Counted from the first letter of the stretch, positions 35,607 through 43,975 are shown. The stretch: 64,000 nucleotides of DNA from CADCWK01 sp965218235 (GCA_965218235.1 OZ244596.1:372001-436000); one strand, 5' to 3'. A program made the numbers and translations. The notes: a model not told the origin generated them from the letters alone.

Positions 35607-36080
35607 TTACCGCACGGCCTTGATCTCGACCTGCTGGCGTCCGCCCGGACTGAAGAAGTAGGTTGTCTCCCCGGCCCGCTTGCCGTTGAGCGCCTTTCCG
35701 AGCGGCGACTCGTTCGAGATCATGTTCGCCGACGGCTTGGCCTCGATCGCGCCGACGAGGGTGTACTCCTCCGGCACATCGTCGCCGAAGTCGACCGTGA
35801 CCTTGGAGCCGATCCGGATGATCCCGTTGGAGCTCGTCGAGGTATCGACGACCGTCACGTTCTGAAGCATCGACTCCAGCTCGGAAATCCGCCGCTCGTT
35901 CATGGCCTGGTCCTGCCGGGCCGCGTCGTAGGCGGCGTTCTCCCGCAGGTCGCCGTGGGAGCGGGCCTCCGCGACTGCCGAGACCAGTTCCGGACGACGC
36001 ACCTCGATCAGGTCATGGAGTTCCGCGGACAGGCGATCAAGCCCTTCCTGCGTCACCTGGGTCGGCTTTCGTGATTCCAT
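35607..36080 (-). CDS. greA: transcription elongation factor GreA
   Basis: Rescues backtracked RNA polymerase by stimulating transcript cleavage. The ATG at 36080 gives the normal 157 residues, starting MESRKPTQVTQEGLDRLSAE. The coiled-coil N-terminal domain carries the catalytic acidic tip in ARSHGDLRENAAYDAARQDQ (D and E of GDLxENAEY, with A replacing E in the last triplet). The C-terminal FKBP-like domain has SNESPLGKALNGKRAGE and ends GRQQVEIKAV. Possible upstream in-frame readings lack similarity. Confidence 0.97.
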   Translation of the reverse strand: MESRKPTQVTQEGLDRLSAELHDLIEVRRPELVSAVAEARSHGDLRENAAYDAARQDQAMNERRISELESMLQNVTVVDTSTSSNGIIRIGSKVTVDFGDDVPEEYTLVGAIEAKPSANMISNESPLGKALNGKRAGETTYFFSPGGRQQVEIKAVR

Positions 36081-36202
36081 CGTCGCTACTCCGCTTCTCT
36101 CTACAGATGACGACGAGCCCGGGACCGACCGATCCTCGGCTCGCCGCCTCACACCACCATTGTGCCCCAGAACCGGTTCCCGACGCAGTTCGTACCGTCG
36201 TC

Positions 36203-36664
36203 CTACCGGACCTTGAACTCCGCCTCGATCTCGACCGGAATCCGATCCGGCAATCCACCCATCCCAACGGCCGATCGAGTGGGCAAGCCAGTTTCCGGTC
36301 CAAAGACGTCCACGAACAGGTCGGTGCAGCCATTGATCACCGCCGGCTGTTGGCCGAACGTTGGGGCCGAGTTGACCATGCCTAGGACCTTGACGACGCG
36401 GACGACTCGGTCGAGGTCGCCGACGGCGTCCTTTACGGTCGCCAGGATCTGGAGGCCGCACTCGCGAGCGGCCGCCATGGCCTGCTCGACCGTGACGTCG
36501 CTGTCGACCTGACCGACTGGACCACCCGTGACCGGACCAGTTCCCGAGATGAGAAGCCGACCAGTCCCCTCATCATGGACGAACCTGGTGTAAGTAGCGA
36601 CCGGCCGGACCGGTTGCGGCAACGTGATCCCGAGCTCAGCCAGGCGATCGTCGATTCGGCCCAT
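36203..36664 (-). CDS. RidA family protein
   Basis: RidA/YjgF/UK114 fold; archetypal members hydrolyse reactive enamine/imine intermediates. This one is of the longer ~150-residue subgroup (153 residues from the ATG at 36664), in which the catalytic arginine of RidA is often missing, so the activity is uncertain. Visible: RLAELGITLPQPVRPVATYT at the N-terminus, LLISGTGPVTGG, NAxP-like NSAPTFGQQPAVINGCTDLF, and a C-terminal PTRSAVGMGGLPDRIPVEIE. GGAGGA lies 10 nt upstream of the ATG; two TTG codons between them could also serve as start. Confidence 0.85.
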   Translation of the reverse strand: MGRIDDRLAELGITLPQPVRPVATYTRFVHDEGTGRLLISGTGPVTGGPVGQVDSDVTVEQAMAAARECGLQILATVKDAVGDLDRVVRVVKVLGMVNSAPTFGQQPAVINGCTDLFVDVFGPETGLPTRSAVGMGGLPDRIPVEIEAEFKVR

Positions 36665-36949
36665 GGTCAACAATTCCTCCATTACAGATACGGATACCCC
36701 GGACGGGGCTCCCAAAATCCCGATCATCATCGATCCGTCGCCGAACGTTCCGGTGAGGCTGGTCAGGCATGGTGCCGTGCCGTGGGCGACGGATCAGTCG
36801 GGATAGTCTACGTGCTTCGGTTCCATCGAGTTGGCCGTCCGGTCGGGCGTGGCCAGAGATCTCCGCCAGACCGCCGTGGTCGTTGAACCGTCTGAATCTC
36901 CCCAGACTCCTCACGGGTCGTGGCACCTGGATATAGGCTCCCGCGACGC

Positions 36950-36978
36950 TTGACAGCATGACCGCGTACGTATACTCT
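36950..36978 (+). promoter_or_regulatory. promoter upstream of the DarA-like gene
   Basis: TTGACA at 36950-36955 with TACTCT at 36973-36978 (17-bp spacer) or the overlapping TATACT at 36971-36976 (15-bp spacer). A CTGT-N4-ACAG dyad (36976-36987) overlaps the -10/start region and could be an operator. It faces the gene at 37298 and is divergent from the RidA gene. Confidence 0.6.
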
Positions 36979-36984
36979 GTCCGT

Positions 36985-37297
36985 ACAGTCCCGATGGGCC
37001 GATGGCACCGGAGCGGACCACCACCGACCGTCAGAACGGCGGACCAGGTTGCGGGACCTGATCCGGGACCGGCTGGCGGGAGGGCCGTTGAGAGGAACTG
37101 AGCGCGTTGCGGGGCGTCGCACAAGGAATCTCTTTGGTAGGTGGCCCTTCAGCGCTCGAGGTTTGTCGGGGCTGAACCCGTTTTCTCGCTCCAACAGTGC
37201 CCTGTCCGTTATGCTGGGATTCTACACATTCCATTGAGCATCCCTGCGGGTAGCTTCCCGGATCCTCAAATGACGAACCAATGGACAGGTCGACTGC
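36985..37297 (+). other. long untranslated leader before the DarA-like gene
   Basis: About 310 nt lie between the predicted transcription start and the TTG start, with no convincing ORF. The most ordered part is at about 37156-37190: CGAG ... CTCG enclosing CGGG ... CCCG, followed by TTTTCTC, a weak terminator-like element. A second promoter closer to the gene is possible (TATGCT near 37210). I could not match it to a known riboswitch by eye. Confidence 0.4.
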
Positions 37298-37663
37298 TTG
37301 AAACTCGTTCTCGCGATCATCAACGACTATGACGTCGACCCGGTCCTTCGCTCACTCGTCGGGAATGGCTTCAGCGTCACCCGGATCGCCTCCGCCGGTG
37401 GCTTTCTTCGGACCGGGAATGTCACGATCATGATCGGCGCCGAAGACGATCGGGTCAGACGCTGCATCGAGATCCTTGCTCACACCGGTTCCCGCCGGAT
37501 CGTGGCCAGCACCGCTGAGACGCAGTATGCCTATGACGACACGACGGCGAACGGCGTGACCAATGTCGCCTTCGGCGGAGCCAGCGTCTTCGTGCTGCCC
37601 GTGGAACGGTTCGAACGGATCATGGCCACCGGCTCCGGGACCATCGTCTCGGCGCGACCGTGA
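37298..37663 (+). CDS. PII-like cyclic-di-AMP receptor family protein (DarA/PstA-like)
   Basis: Resembles the DUF970 family that includes DarA/PstA, PII-like trimers that bind cyclic di-AMP in Firmicutes. 121 residues; family hallmarks are MKLVLAIINDYDVDPVLRSL at the N-terminus, IASAGGFLRTGNVTIMIGAE (the ligand-loop region G-F-L-R-x-G-N) and GGASVFVLPVERFERI near the end. The TTG start follows no clear Shine-Dalgarno but an in-frame TGA lies 10 codons upstream and homologues begin M-K-L. Its stop overlaps the next ORF's GTG by 4 nt. Ligand binding is inferred from the family. Confidence 0.88.
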   Translation: MKLVLAIINDYDVDPVLRSLVGNGFSVTRIASAGGFLRTGNVTIMIGAEDDRVRRCIEILAHTGSRRIVASTAETQYAYDDTTANGVTNVAFGGASVFVLPVERFERIMATGSGTIVSARP

Positions 37664-37953
37664 GGACCCGGATTGGAGCTGGAATCAGCCGGACCGTCCG
37701 CCAGTACAGTGTGGCGCTGGGGTTCGTGCTGGGGCAGATCGCCCCACTTCCAACGACCCCACCCAGGCCACAGGCCGCGATCGTCCGCAGCCAACCCGAC
37801 GAGCGGGACGCCCAGGGCTTCGACCCGACGGAGCGCGTTTTCCCTCGCCTGGTTCTCACCGTCCCGCACCACCTGGCGAACCACACGATCGGTCAGGCGA
37901 CAGGCACAGCCGCGGCGACGCGTGGGGAACCCGACTGGCTCCGTCGGAACTGA
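37660..37953 (+). CDS. hypothetical protein coupled to the DarA-like gene
   Basis: GTG start overlaps the preceding stop in GTGA, the usual sign of translational coupling; 97 residues. The third codon positions are G/C-rich as in neighbours. The sequence (for instance VRQYSVALGFVLGQIAPLPT and FPRLVLTVPHHLANHTIG) matches nothing I recognise, has no membrane helix and no signal peptide. A fortuitous ORF remains possible; evidence is context and codon pattern only. Confidence 0.4.
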   Translation: MRTRIGAGISRTVRQYSVALGFVLGQIAPLPTTPPRPQAAIVRSQPDERDAQGFDPTERVFPRLVLTVPHHLANHTIGQATGTAAATRGEPDWLRRN

Positions 37954-37988
37954 CCGAGTGAACGCAAAGTGAACGCAACGCGCCGTCG

Positions 37989-38276
37989 TCAGACCGGCCG
38001 GTCCCGGTCCCGGTCCCGGTCCGCCCAGTATTTGTCTGACTGGAGCAGCATAGGGTCCAGCACCTGCTGGAGCGCCATGATGTGGCTACAGACACCACCC
38101 AGCGTCTGTGCCGACGCCGTAGGGCAGGAGCATGTCCAGACGCCGCCCTCCAGCGCAACCCGATAATCGTCATGGCTGCCGTGGAAGGTGGCCGTGATCT
38201 GGCTCAACTCGATCCGCTCCGGTTCACTGGCGTAGCGGTGGCCCTTGTCGATCTTGCTAACGAGACTCGAGTGCAT
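37989..38276 (-). CDS. SWIM zinc-finger domain protein
   Basis: Small 95-residue protein with a SWIM finger, C49-x-C51-x11-C63-x-H65 (WTCSCPTASAQTLGGVCSHI), a zinc fold that binds DNA or protein partners. The ATG at 38276 follows AAGGAG at 9 nt; an upstream GTG is disfavoured because it would include that site. Short YRVAL beta strands precede the finger, as in other SWIM proteins. The C-terminus is an Arg-Asp run (ADRDRDRDRPV) encoded by tandem CCCGGT hexamers at about 38000-38023. It stands alone; partner unknown. Confidence 0.8.
   Translation of the reverse strand: MHSSLVSKIDKGHRYASEPERIELSQITATFHGSHDDYRVALEGGVWTCSCPTASAQTLGGVCSHIMALQQVLDPMLLQSDKYWADRDRDRDRPV
38000..38023 (-). repeat. CCGGTC hexamer tandem repeat
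   Basis: Four consecutive copies of a CGGTCC/CCCGGT hexamer encode alternating Arg-Asp at the C-terminus of the SWIM protein. Because the unit is a multiple of three, copy-number changes would lengthen or shorten the tail without a frameshift. Confidence 0.8.
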
Positions 38277-38356
38277 GGTCTGAGACTCCTTGTTCACCCG
38301 TCTCCGTCGATCTGGTCAACCAACCACCCTGATCGGCGTCCCCGGACGACCGGGCT

Positions 38357-38396
38357 GAAAAACAGCACACGCCGGACGAAGTTCGTCCGGCGTGTG
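38357..38396 (-). terminator. orphan intrinsic terminator
   Basis: A nearly loopless perfect inverted repeat, 38366-38380 with 38382-38396 (15 bp around one base), is followed on the minus strand by CTGTTTTTCAG (38365-38355). By orientation it ends leftward transcription arriving from 38400-38760, yet no minus-strand gene is recognised there. It lies ~80 bp upstream of the SWIM gene start. The remainder of 38298-38764 shows no supported gene. Confidence 0.7.
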
Positions 38397-38764
38397 GCAT
38401 CGCGACGATCCGACCCAAGCCTGGCCTCCGGGTGGGGCATCGTCCTGCTCCTCGGTAGCCGGCCAGCATGGCCGCGCTCGATGTTCAGACCGTGCGGGGA
38501 GTCTACCAGCGGCCATCACCTGGGACAACGGCATGTCCTCGTTCCGCTTGGTCGGTGGAACGTCATGTTCGGTCGAGGGTCCAGCGCCCGATCCGCTATA
38601 CTGGCGACTGCCTATGAAACCGCGTCAAGCGACACGCCTCTTCCGGCGTGTCCGTCTGCCCGTTCGTGGCGGTGACGCTTCCTCTGGCAGTGAAACCGGT
38701 TCCGCCTGAGCCCGAGGCGGCCGGACCGAGCGTGCGTTCGCTTCGACGACATCGAGGATGACCC

Positions 38765-39112
38765 GTGGCCCAGCGGAGCCCAACCAGACAGACGACCACC
38801 CGTTCGACCCGCCAGGGACGGCGGCTCAATCGTGCCGAGCAACAGGCGATGGAGATTCGGAACGCCAGCACGCGGAACGGAACAGCCGCTGCCGTGCCTG
38901 CGGAGCCAGCTGCTCCGAGGATGGCCGGCACTCCTTCCATCGCTCGAACCCGGCGCCGAAGCGAGACCAAACAGGCGCTCCGCTCGATCGCGCTGACGCG
39001 CGATCAGGAGTACGGCTTCATCCGGTCGGACCTCCGCCGGCTCCTGCTTCTGAGCGGCGTCCTGGTCGTCGCGATGATCGTCGCGCTCTTCGTCATCGAG
39101 TCCATCGTCTAG
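38765..39112 (+). CDS. hypothetical small tail-anchored membrane protein
   Basis: 115 residues from a GTG at 38765 with GAGGA about 8 nt upstream. The N-terminal ~85 residues are polar, Arg/Thr/Ala-rich and probably disordered; the C-terminus is a single hydrophobic helix (LRRLLLLSGVLVVAMIVALF) followed by VIESIV, preceded by arginines, which predicts a cytoplasmic head and a C-terminal anchor. No family recognised. A TATACT at 38597-38602 could be the -10 of its promoter, without a good -35. Confidence 0.6.
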   Translation: MAQRSPTRQTTTRSTRQGRRLNRAEQQAMEIRNASTRNGTAAAVPAEPAAPRMAGTPSIARTRRRSETKQALRSIALTRDQEYGFIRSDLRRLLLLSGVLVVAMIVALFVIESIV

Positions 39113-39238
39113 CGGCCCGGATGGCAACCCAAGTGGCGAGGGTGTGGCGTTGATGGCGGGCATCGAACGTCAGCAGACGAGAACCGGCTCGCCCGCGGCG
39201 GTCCCGTCCGAGTCCCAGCCCGGAAATGGCTCACCTGC

Positions 39239-40837
39239 ATGGGCGCTCAGGACCAGCTCAGCCAGGCGATCGACACGGAACAGCGCCATCTTCGCGCGAC
39301 CGTCCCCCGTAACCGAGAGGCCGCCCTGCTCGCCCTCCTCCGTACGCTGAGCCGGGTTCAACGTCGTCTCGGAGCCGCTCCGATTCCCGACGCCATCTCG
39401 GCCAATCACCTCGCCAATCCGGGAGGGAACACAGCCCTCCGGCTTATCTTCGAATCCACTGCCAGCGCAACCGCCTGGCCGGCAACGTCATACTGCGACG
39501 GGGTGGATCGCTGGGCCGGGCGATTCCTCGACGAATGCGGACGGCTGGCCGAAATCGAGATGGTGCTTGCCCACTGCAAGTCCGGTTTCATGCGGCTCGT
39601 CGACGATGGTGCCGGAGACTTCAACGCCTGGATCGCGACCAGGCGGACACCGGCGGTTTGGCGGGAACGCGTTGATTTCGACTGGTGGGCGACGCACTCC
39701 GCCGAACGTCACAGAACCAGGTACGAGGTCATTGCGTCCCGTCGCCAGCTCCTCACGGCGGCTGACCCAGCCTTGCTCGCCACCTGCCTGCTCGAAGCCG
39801 ACGTTCGACTCGAAATGATGGCGTATCAGATCAGCTCTCCAGGCGCTGCCGTCGTGGAAGGCACCGCCATTCAGACCCACCGCGATGTCCTGCGTTTCCT
39901 GATCGCGTGGGCGCTTCGGGCCCAGAGCGACGGCAATGACCTGTGCCTGCAGGACGAACGAACGCTCATCGACGCAATCAGCTCGACGCTCGCCGTCGAT
40001 CCCGCTTCGATCGGCCGCGCCGTTTCCGCGTTCACCGTGGATGCCGCGAATGCCGGCTGGCACGCCACCGTTCCGGGTGTGGCGGCGGCACCGCTCGTCC
40101 GTGTCGGGCTAGGCCAGGTCGCCCTGTCGCTCCATGGTCTGACCAGCGAGCCGCTCCTCTTCCTGGCCCGTGAGCTCAGACGGCGCTCGGCACAGGCGTA
40201 CCACGACAGCGCCCGGCTTCGAGAGGACGTCTTCCGTCAGGATCTCTACGACCGCTTCCCCGAAAGGCGATTCGTCACCAGTCCGCGCCGGATCGAGTTG
40301 CGACAGGCCGGGGGCGACGTCCGGACCGACATCGATGCCGTCATCTTCGACCGCAAGACCGGCACGCTTGGCCTCTTCGAGCTGAAGTCGCAGGACCCAT
40401 TCGCCCGCTCTACCGCGGAACAGATCCGTCAGCGCGACAATATTCTCTACGCCAACCGCCAGATCTCCGGCATCCTGGACTGGGTGAACCGTCATGGCGC
40501 AAATGATGTGCTCGGCCGGGTCGATAGCCGGACCGCGAAAACCTTCCGCGTGCAGAAGGTCTATCCCTTCGTACTCGGCCGCTACCTCGCGCATTTCAAC
40601 GACGGTCCGGAACCGGACCGACGCGCCGCCTGGGGAACATGGCCACAGGTATTGCGGGTGTTCGATGACCCGCCGTCCATCGCCAAAGCGGCCAACCCGA
40701 TCGCCTCGCTTCATTCCCGCCTACGAGGCGACCAACCGCTCCTTCTTCCATCCGTCGTTTCACCGGCCCGAGAGCTCACGATCGGGGCGGTTCGGCTGAT
40801 CGTTCATCCATCCTATGCCGCGTTTCGGGACTCTTGA
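39239..40837 (+). CDS. uncharacterised protein with PD-(D/E)XK nuclease-like motif
   Basis: 532 residues from an ATG with only a weak GGAAA upstream. The N-terminal two-thirds are helix-rich without a recognised domain. Residues 361-383 have the arrangement of a PD-(D/E)XK nuclease core: D364/D366 in RTDIDAVIFD, a turn DRKTG, then GLFELKSQDP with E381-x-K383. The stretch before it (YDRFPERRFVTSPRRIEL) fits the strand preceding motif I, and QIRQRDNILYANRQI follows as the next helix. Such cores occur in restriction, repair and phage-defence enzymes. Neither a methyltransferase nor a helicase is adjacent. The nuclease assignment is inferred from the motif alone. Confidence 0.65.
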   Translation: MGAQDQLSQAIDTEQRHLRATVPRNREAALLALLRTLSRVQRRLGAAPIPDAISANHLANPGGNTALRLIFESTASATAWPATSYCDGVDRWAGRFLDECGRLAEIEMVLAHCKSGFMRLVDDGAGDFNAWIATRRTPAVWRERVDFDWWATHSAERHRTRYEVIASRRQLLTAADPALLATCLLEADVRLEMMAYQISSPGAAVVEGTAIQTHRDVLRFLIAWALRAQSDGNDLCLQDERTLIDAISSTLAVDPASIGRAVSAFTVDAANAGWHATVPGVAAAPLVRVGLGQVALSLHGLTSEPLLFLARELRRRSAQAYHDSARLREDVFRQDLYDRFPERRFVTSPRRIELRQAGGDVRTDIDAVIFDRKTGTLGLFELKSQDPFARSTAEQIRQRDNILYANRQISGILDWVNRHGANDVLGRVDSRTAKTFRVQKVYPFVLGRYLAHFNDGPEPDRRAAWGTWPQVLRVFDDPPSIAKAANPIASLHSRLRGDQPLLLPSVVSPARELTIGAVRLIVHPSYAAFRDS

Positions 40838-40896
40838 GACGGCTTCGCGGATCATCGCTGTCCGTACCGTGACTTCGGGAACCATCGAAATGAGAC

Positions 40897-40929
40897 GCGG
40901 GCCGGTGCAGGGATGCTGCACCGGCCCGC
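40897..40929. terminator. 14-bp hairpin between convergent genes
   Basis: GCGGGCCGGTGCAG (40897-40910) pairs perfectly with 40916-40929 around the loop GGATG. It lies between the stop of the nuclease-like gene (+) and that of the TPR gene (-). There is no true T-run; CATTTC follows on the minus strand. Best read as a bidirectional terminator-type hairpin. Confidence 0.65.
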
Positions 40930-40961
40930 TCGCCTGACTGATGATGGCTGACCAGACTGAC

Positions 40962-41828
40962 CTAGCTGTTCAGCTCGTCGTCGTCCACGTCGTAGCTGGT
41001 GATCGCGATGGGCGGCTCGTCCGAGTCCGACGGCTCGACCTCGTCGTTGGCATCGACGGTCGCCTCGTCAACCTCGTCGTCGTCGTCATCCTCATCGGCG
41101 TAGAGCAGATCGTCGTCACGGCGGAGCAGGTTGCCTTCGCGGTCGGCCGGGCGGATCGCCTTGAGCTTGCCGGGGAACGACGGTCGTGTACCGAGCTGGG
41201 GTGCCCGGTACGCCTCGCGCAGGATGATCCGCAGGCTCTGGGCGCTCAGGCCCAGCGAGTAAATCTCGTACCGGTTGCCCTCGCCGATCATCTGTGTGAT
41301 CCGCTGGGCGATTCCGACCTCGACCTCACCGAGGCGCTGTCCGTTCCGGTCGGAAACGTAGAGGCGCGGGCCGTCGACCTCGAGCGTGAGCTGCTCGCCG
41401 GGGTCGACCTCGGCCAGGCGGATGAGCTTCGCTGGATTGACCAGCTCGCCGTGCCATGTCTTGCCGACCTCTTCGATGAAGACGGTCGTTCGGGGCAACG
41501 GCTGGGCCTCGCTGGAGGTCCGGGCCGACGTGTGGCCATCCGGCTGCTGCAGCAGGAGATCGAGCCGGCCGAGGTTGCGCCGGGCGATCAGGTTGGCAGG
41601 GTCGATCTTCAGGGCCGACTCGTAGGCATCGAGCGCGTCCTGGTAGCGGTCGAGTTCGAGCAGGGCGCGGCCCCGCCGATTGTGCGCCTCGGCGTCCCGC
41701 GGGAAGCGGTTGATCAGATCGTCATTGACGCGGATCGCGTCCGGCCAGCGCCCGGCCATGGCGGCGTTGCGGGCATCGTCGATCAGCTGGCGCTTGGTTC
41801 GGTCCGTTCGGTCGGTCGTATCGGTCAT
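40962..41828 (-). CDS. TPR-repeat protein with acidic tail
   Basis: 288 residues. Two tetratricopeptide repeats lie at about residues 14-85 (AGRWPDAIRVNDDLINRFPR, then AEAHNRRGRALLELDRYQDA and ALDAYESALKIDPAN), a protein-protein interaction module. Residues ~110-230 form a separate alpha/beta region (TTVFIEEVGKTWHGELVNPA). The last ~50 residues are strongly acidic (DEDDDDDEVDEATVDANDEV). No signal peptide or membrane helix. Partner and function unknown. It lies 97 bp downstream of miaB on the same strand. Confidence 0.82.
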   Translation of the reverse strand: MTDTTDRTDRTKRQLIDDARNAAMAGRWPDAIRVNDDLINRFPRDAEAHNRRGRALLELDRYQDALDAYESALKIDPANLIARRNLGRLDLLLQQPDGHTSARTSSEAQPLPRTTVFIEEVGKTWHGELVNPAKLIRLAEVDPGEQLTLEVDGPRLYVSDRNGQRLGEVEVGIAQRITQMIGEGNRYEIYSLGLSAQSLRIILREAYRAPQLGTRPSFPGKLKAIRPADREGNLLRRDDDLLYADEDDDDDEVDEATVDANDEVEPSDSDEPPIAITSYDVDDDELNS

Positions 41829-41925
41829 TCGTGCCTAGGTCCTTCCCTCTTGGCTGTCGTCCGGACCGGAGCATCTCCCGCGGCCGGAACGTCCGTCTTG
41901 GTGTTCATATTCGTGGGGCCGATGA

Positions 41926-43398
41926 CTACGGTCGAGCGGACGTATCCTCCGCCTCGCCGATCAGGAACCACGGTGTCGCGGAGGTGATCCGGACATCGAC
42001 GAGCTGGCCGAGCAGATCGACGTCGTCGGCCATATCGACATGGACCAGCGTGTTACCGCGGCTGCGACCGGACCAGCGGCCCTTGTTCTTGCCCTCGACC
42101 AGCACCTCGACGGTCGAGCCGACCCGCGCGCTATTGATCTCAGTCCCGATCCGCTCCTGGAGCTTCTCCAGAACCTGATGGCGGCGATGCTTCTCGGCGT
42201 GGGGGATGTCGTCCTCCCAACGGGCCGAGAGCGTCCCGGGCCGGGGTGAGTACATCGCGAGATGCACCTTCTCGCAGCGGGCCTCCTCCAGCATCGCGTA
42301 CGTCTGGAGGAACTGCTCCTCGGTCTCGCCGGGGAACCCGACGATGATATCCGTCGCGACGGTCAGATCGGCCATCCGGGAGCGGGCGTAGCCGAGCCGC
42401 TCCAGCCAGAGGTCACGGGTGTAGCGCCGGCGCATCCGGTGCAGCACCTCGTTGTCGCCGGCCTGGACCGGGAGGTTGAGGTGCTCGCAGAGCGACGGGA
42501 GCTCGGCCATCGTGTCGAACAGGTCGTCGGTCATGTACATCGGGTGCGAGGTCAGGAAGCGGAGCCGGTCCAGACCGGGGATCGCGTCGACCGCCCGGAG
42601 CAGCTCGGCCAGCGACTGCCGGGCCGGCAGGTCGTGCCCCCAGGCGTTGACCGTCTGCCCAAGCAGCGTGACCTCCCGGACGCCATCGGCGACGAGACGC
42701 TCGACCTCGCGAACGATCGCGTCCATCGGCCGGGACGTTTCCCGGCCACGGCGGTACGGGACGATGCAATAGGAGCAGAGGAAGTTGCAGCCGTAGATGA
42801 TCGGCACGTAGGCCGTCACCCCCTTCCGATACCCCTCGGCCTGCTCCAGCCCGTCAGCGGCCGGCGCGTAGTAGTGCGGCAGAGCGGCGAGGTCGTCCTC
42901 CAGCCGGGCGAGCTCCGGAACGACGAGGCCAAGCCGGTCGAAGTCCGACGGATCGAAGAACAGATCGACGTGCGGGAACCGCTTGCGCAGCTGCTCCTGC
43001 TGGTTCGTCACCATGCAGCCGGTCAGCACGATCCGGGTGTCGGGCCGGGACCGCTTGAGCCGCGCCAGACTGCCGAGTTTGCCGGCAACCTTATCCTCGG
43101 CCGACTGACGGACGACGCAGGAGTTGAGCACGACGATGTCGGCATCGTCCTCGCTCGCGGTCTGGCGGTAGCCGACCTCCTGGAGGAGGGAGGCGACCTT
43201 GGCGCTATCGGCCTCGTTCATCTGACAGCCGATGGTCCAGATGTGGAACTGCTTGCCGTTGGCGGGCAGCGGCGCCGGAGCGTGGACGGCGGACATTGAC
43301 AGATCGGCGTGCGGCGCACCAGACGGCGGGGCGACCTCACGGGTGACCTGCTGGGTCCCCTCTACGGCCCGAAGCGGAATAATCGATCGGGGCGTCAC
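41926..43398 (-). CDS. miaB: tRNA-2-methylthio-N6-dimethylallyladenosine synthase MiaB
   Basis: Radical-SAM methylthiotransferase acting on i6A37 of tRNAs. The GTG at 43398 lies 6 nt after GAGGAG and downstream of a TATACT -10 at 43475-43470, whereas longer readings would start upstream of that promoter; the product is 490 residues. The N-terminal MTTase domain cysteines are in TIGCQMNEADS, NSCVVRQSAEDK and LTGCM. The radical-SAM cluster is C204-x3-C208-x2-C211 (YGCNFLCSYCIVPYRRGRE). A C-terminal TRAM domain ends the protein (VLVEGKNKGRWSGRSRGNTL). An alternative start is the ATG at 43296. Confidence 0.95.
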   Translation of the reverse strand: MTPRSIIPLRAVEGTQQVTREVAPPSGAPHADLSMSAVHAPAPLPANGKQFHIWTIGCQMNEADSAKVASLLQEVGYRQTASEDDADIVVLNSCVVRQSAEDKVAGKLGSLARLKRSRPDTRIVLTGCMVTNQQEQLRKRFPHVDLFFDPSDFDRLGLVVPELARLEDDLAALPHYYAPAADGLEQAEGYRKGVTAYVPIIYGCNFLCSYCIVPYRRGRETSRPMDAIVREVERLVADGVREVTLLGQTVNAWGHDLPARQSLAELLRAVDAIPGLDRLRFLTSHPMYMTDDLFDTMAELPSLCEHLNLPVQAGDNEVLHRMRRRYTRDLWLERLGYARSRMADLTVATDIIVGFPGETEEQFLQTYAMLEEARCEKVHLAMYSPRPGTLSARWEDDIPHAEKHRRHQVLEKLQERIGTEINSARVGSTVEVLVEGKNKGRWSGRSRGNTLVHVDMADDVDLLGQLVDVRITSATPWFLIGEAEDTSARP

Positions 43399-43469
43399 GG
43401 TGAACTCCTCGAGAGGTGGGTCGGCGATGATCGCCTGTGGCAACGACCGCATGGATAGATCAACAGGCA

Positions 43470-43475
43470 AGTATA
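43470..43475 (-). promoter_or_regulatory. -10 element for miaB
   Basis: TATACT on the minus strand, about 70 bp upstream of the chosen miaB start. No good -35 is visible at 16-18 bp (GGGCTC or TGGGCT), so the promoter is tentative. Confidence 0.35.
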
Positions 43476-43800
43476 GCTTTTCCCCAATCGAGGAGCCCAC
43501 TCCGCGACGATTCATGCTCGGTACGACGACAGCGGCGCCGCGGTGTGGCCGCGGGCAACGTCACCAAGGATCATTCGAGCGGAACGGCGGTGTCCGGCGC
43601 CAGCGTGAAAAACGACGCAACGACCGGCCACCATGTCAACCGTTTCCTGTATCCCGCTGAGGTTCGAGCCGCAATTCGAGACAGCAGGTGAGTGTCCGTA
43701 TCTGGGTTGGCGACGAAGACAGAACTTGCATCGAGCGTAAACTTGTCATCAGTCCGGCAAGGCCATTGCGCACGCTGACATCGCGAATTTCGCATCGACC

Positions 43801-43853
43801 AAGGGGCGGTCAGGCGCCCCTTCCATCCGGCGCCGTCACTCCGGGACGGCGCC
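43801..43853. other. two tandem GC hairpins in the miaB upstream region
   Basis: AAGGGGCG/CGCCCCTT at 43801-43808 and 43815-43822 (6-nt loop) and GGCGCCGTC/GACGGCGCC at 43829-43837 and 43845-43853 (7-nt loop), both perfect. Neither has a T-run. The 43399-44146 gap (~750 bp) otherwise contains only the miaB -10 and the promoter at 43976; the ORFs across it have no similarity and are interrupted in logic by these hairpins. Confidence 0.5.
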
Positions 43854-43975
43854 CCGAGATCGCTGGCGCCGATTCTCGGCAAATCTTATTGAACCGCTTC
43901 CCAATGCGGCAATCGCCTCTTTCCCAACGCAGCCAGGACGGCCGCGTTGAGGACTTCGCGGTGGTCAGTGACCGA

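Noticed and set aside
38316..38534. Minus-strand ORF across the orphan terminator
   Set aside because: It would read straight through a 15-bp hairpin and its T-run; composition is not coding-like.
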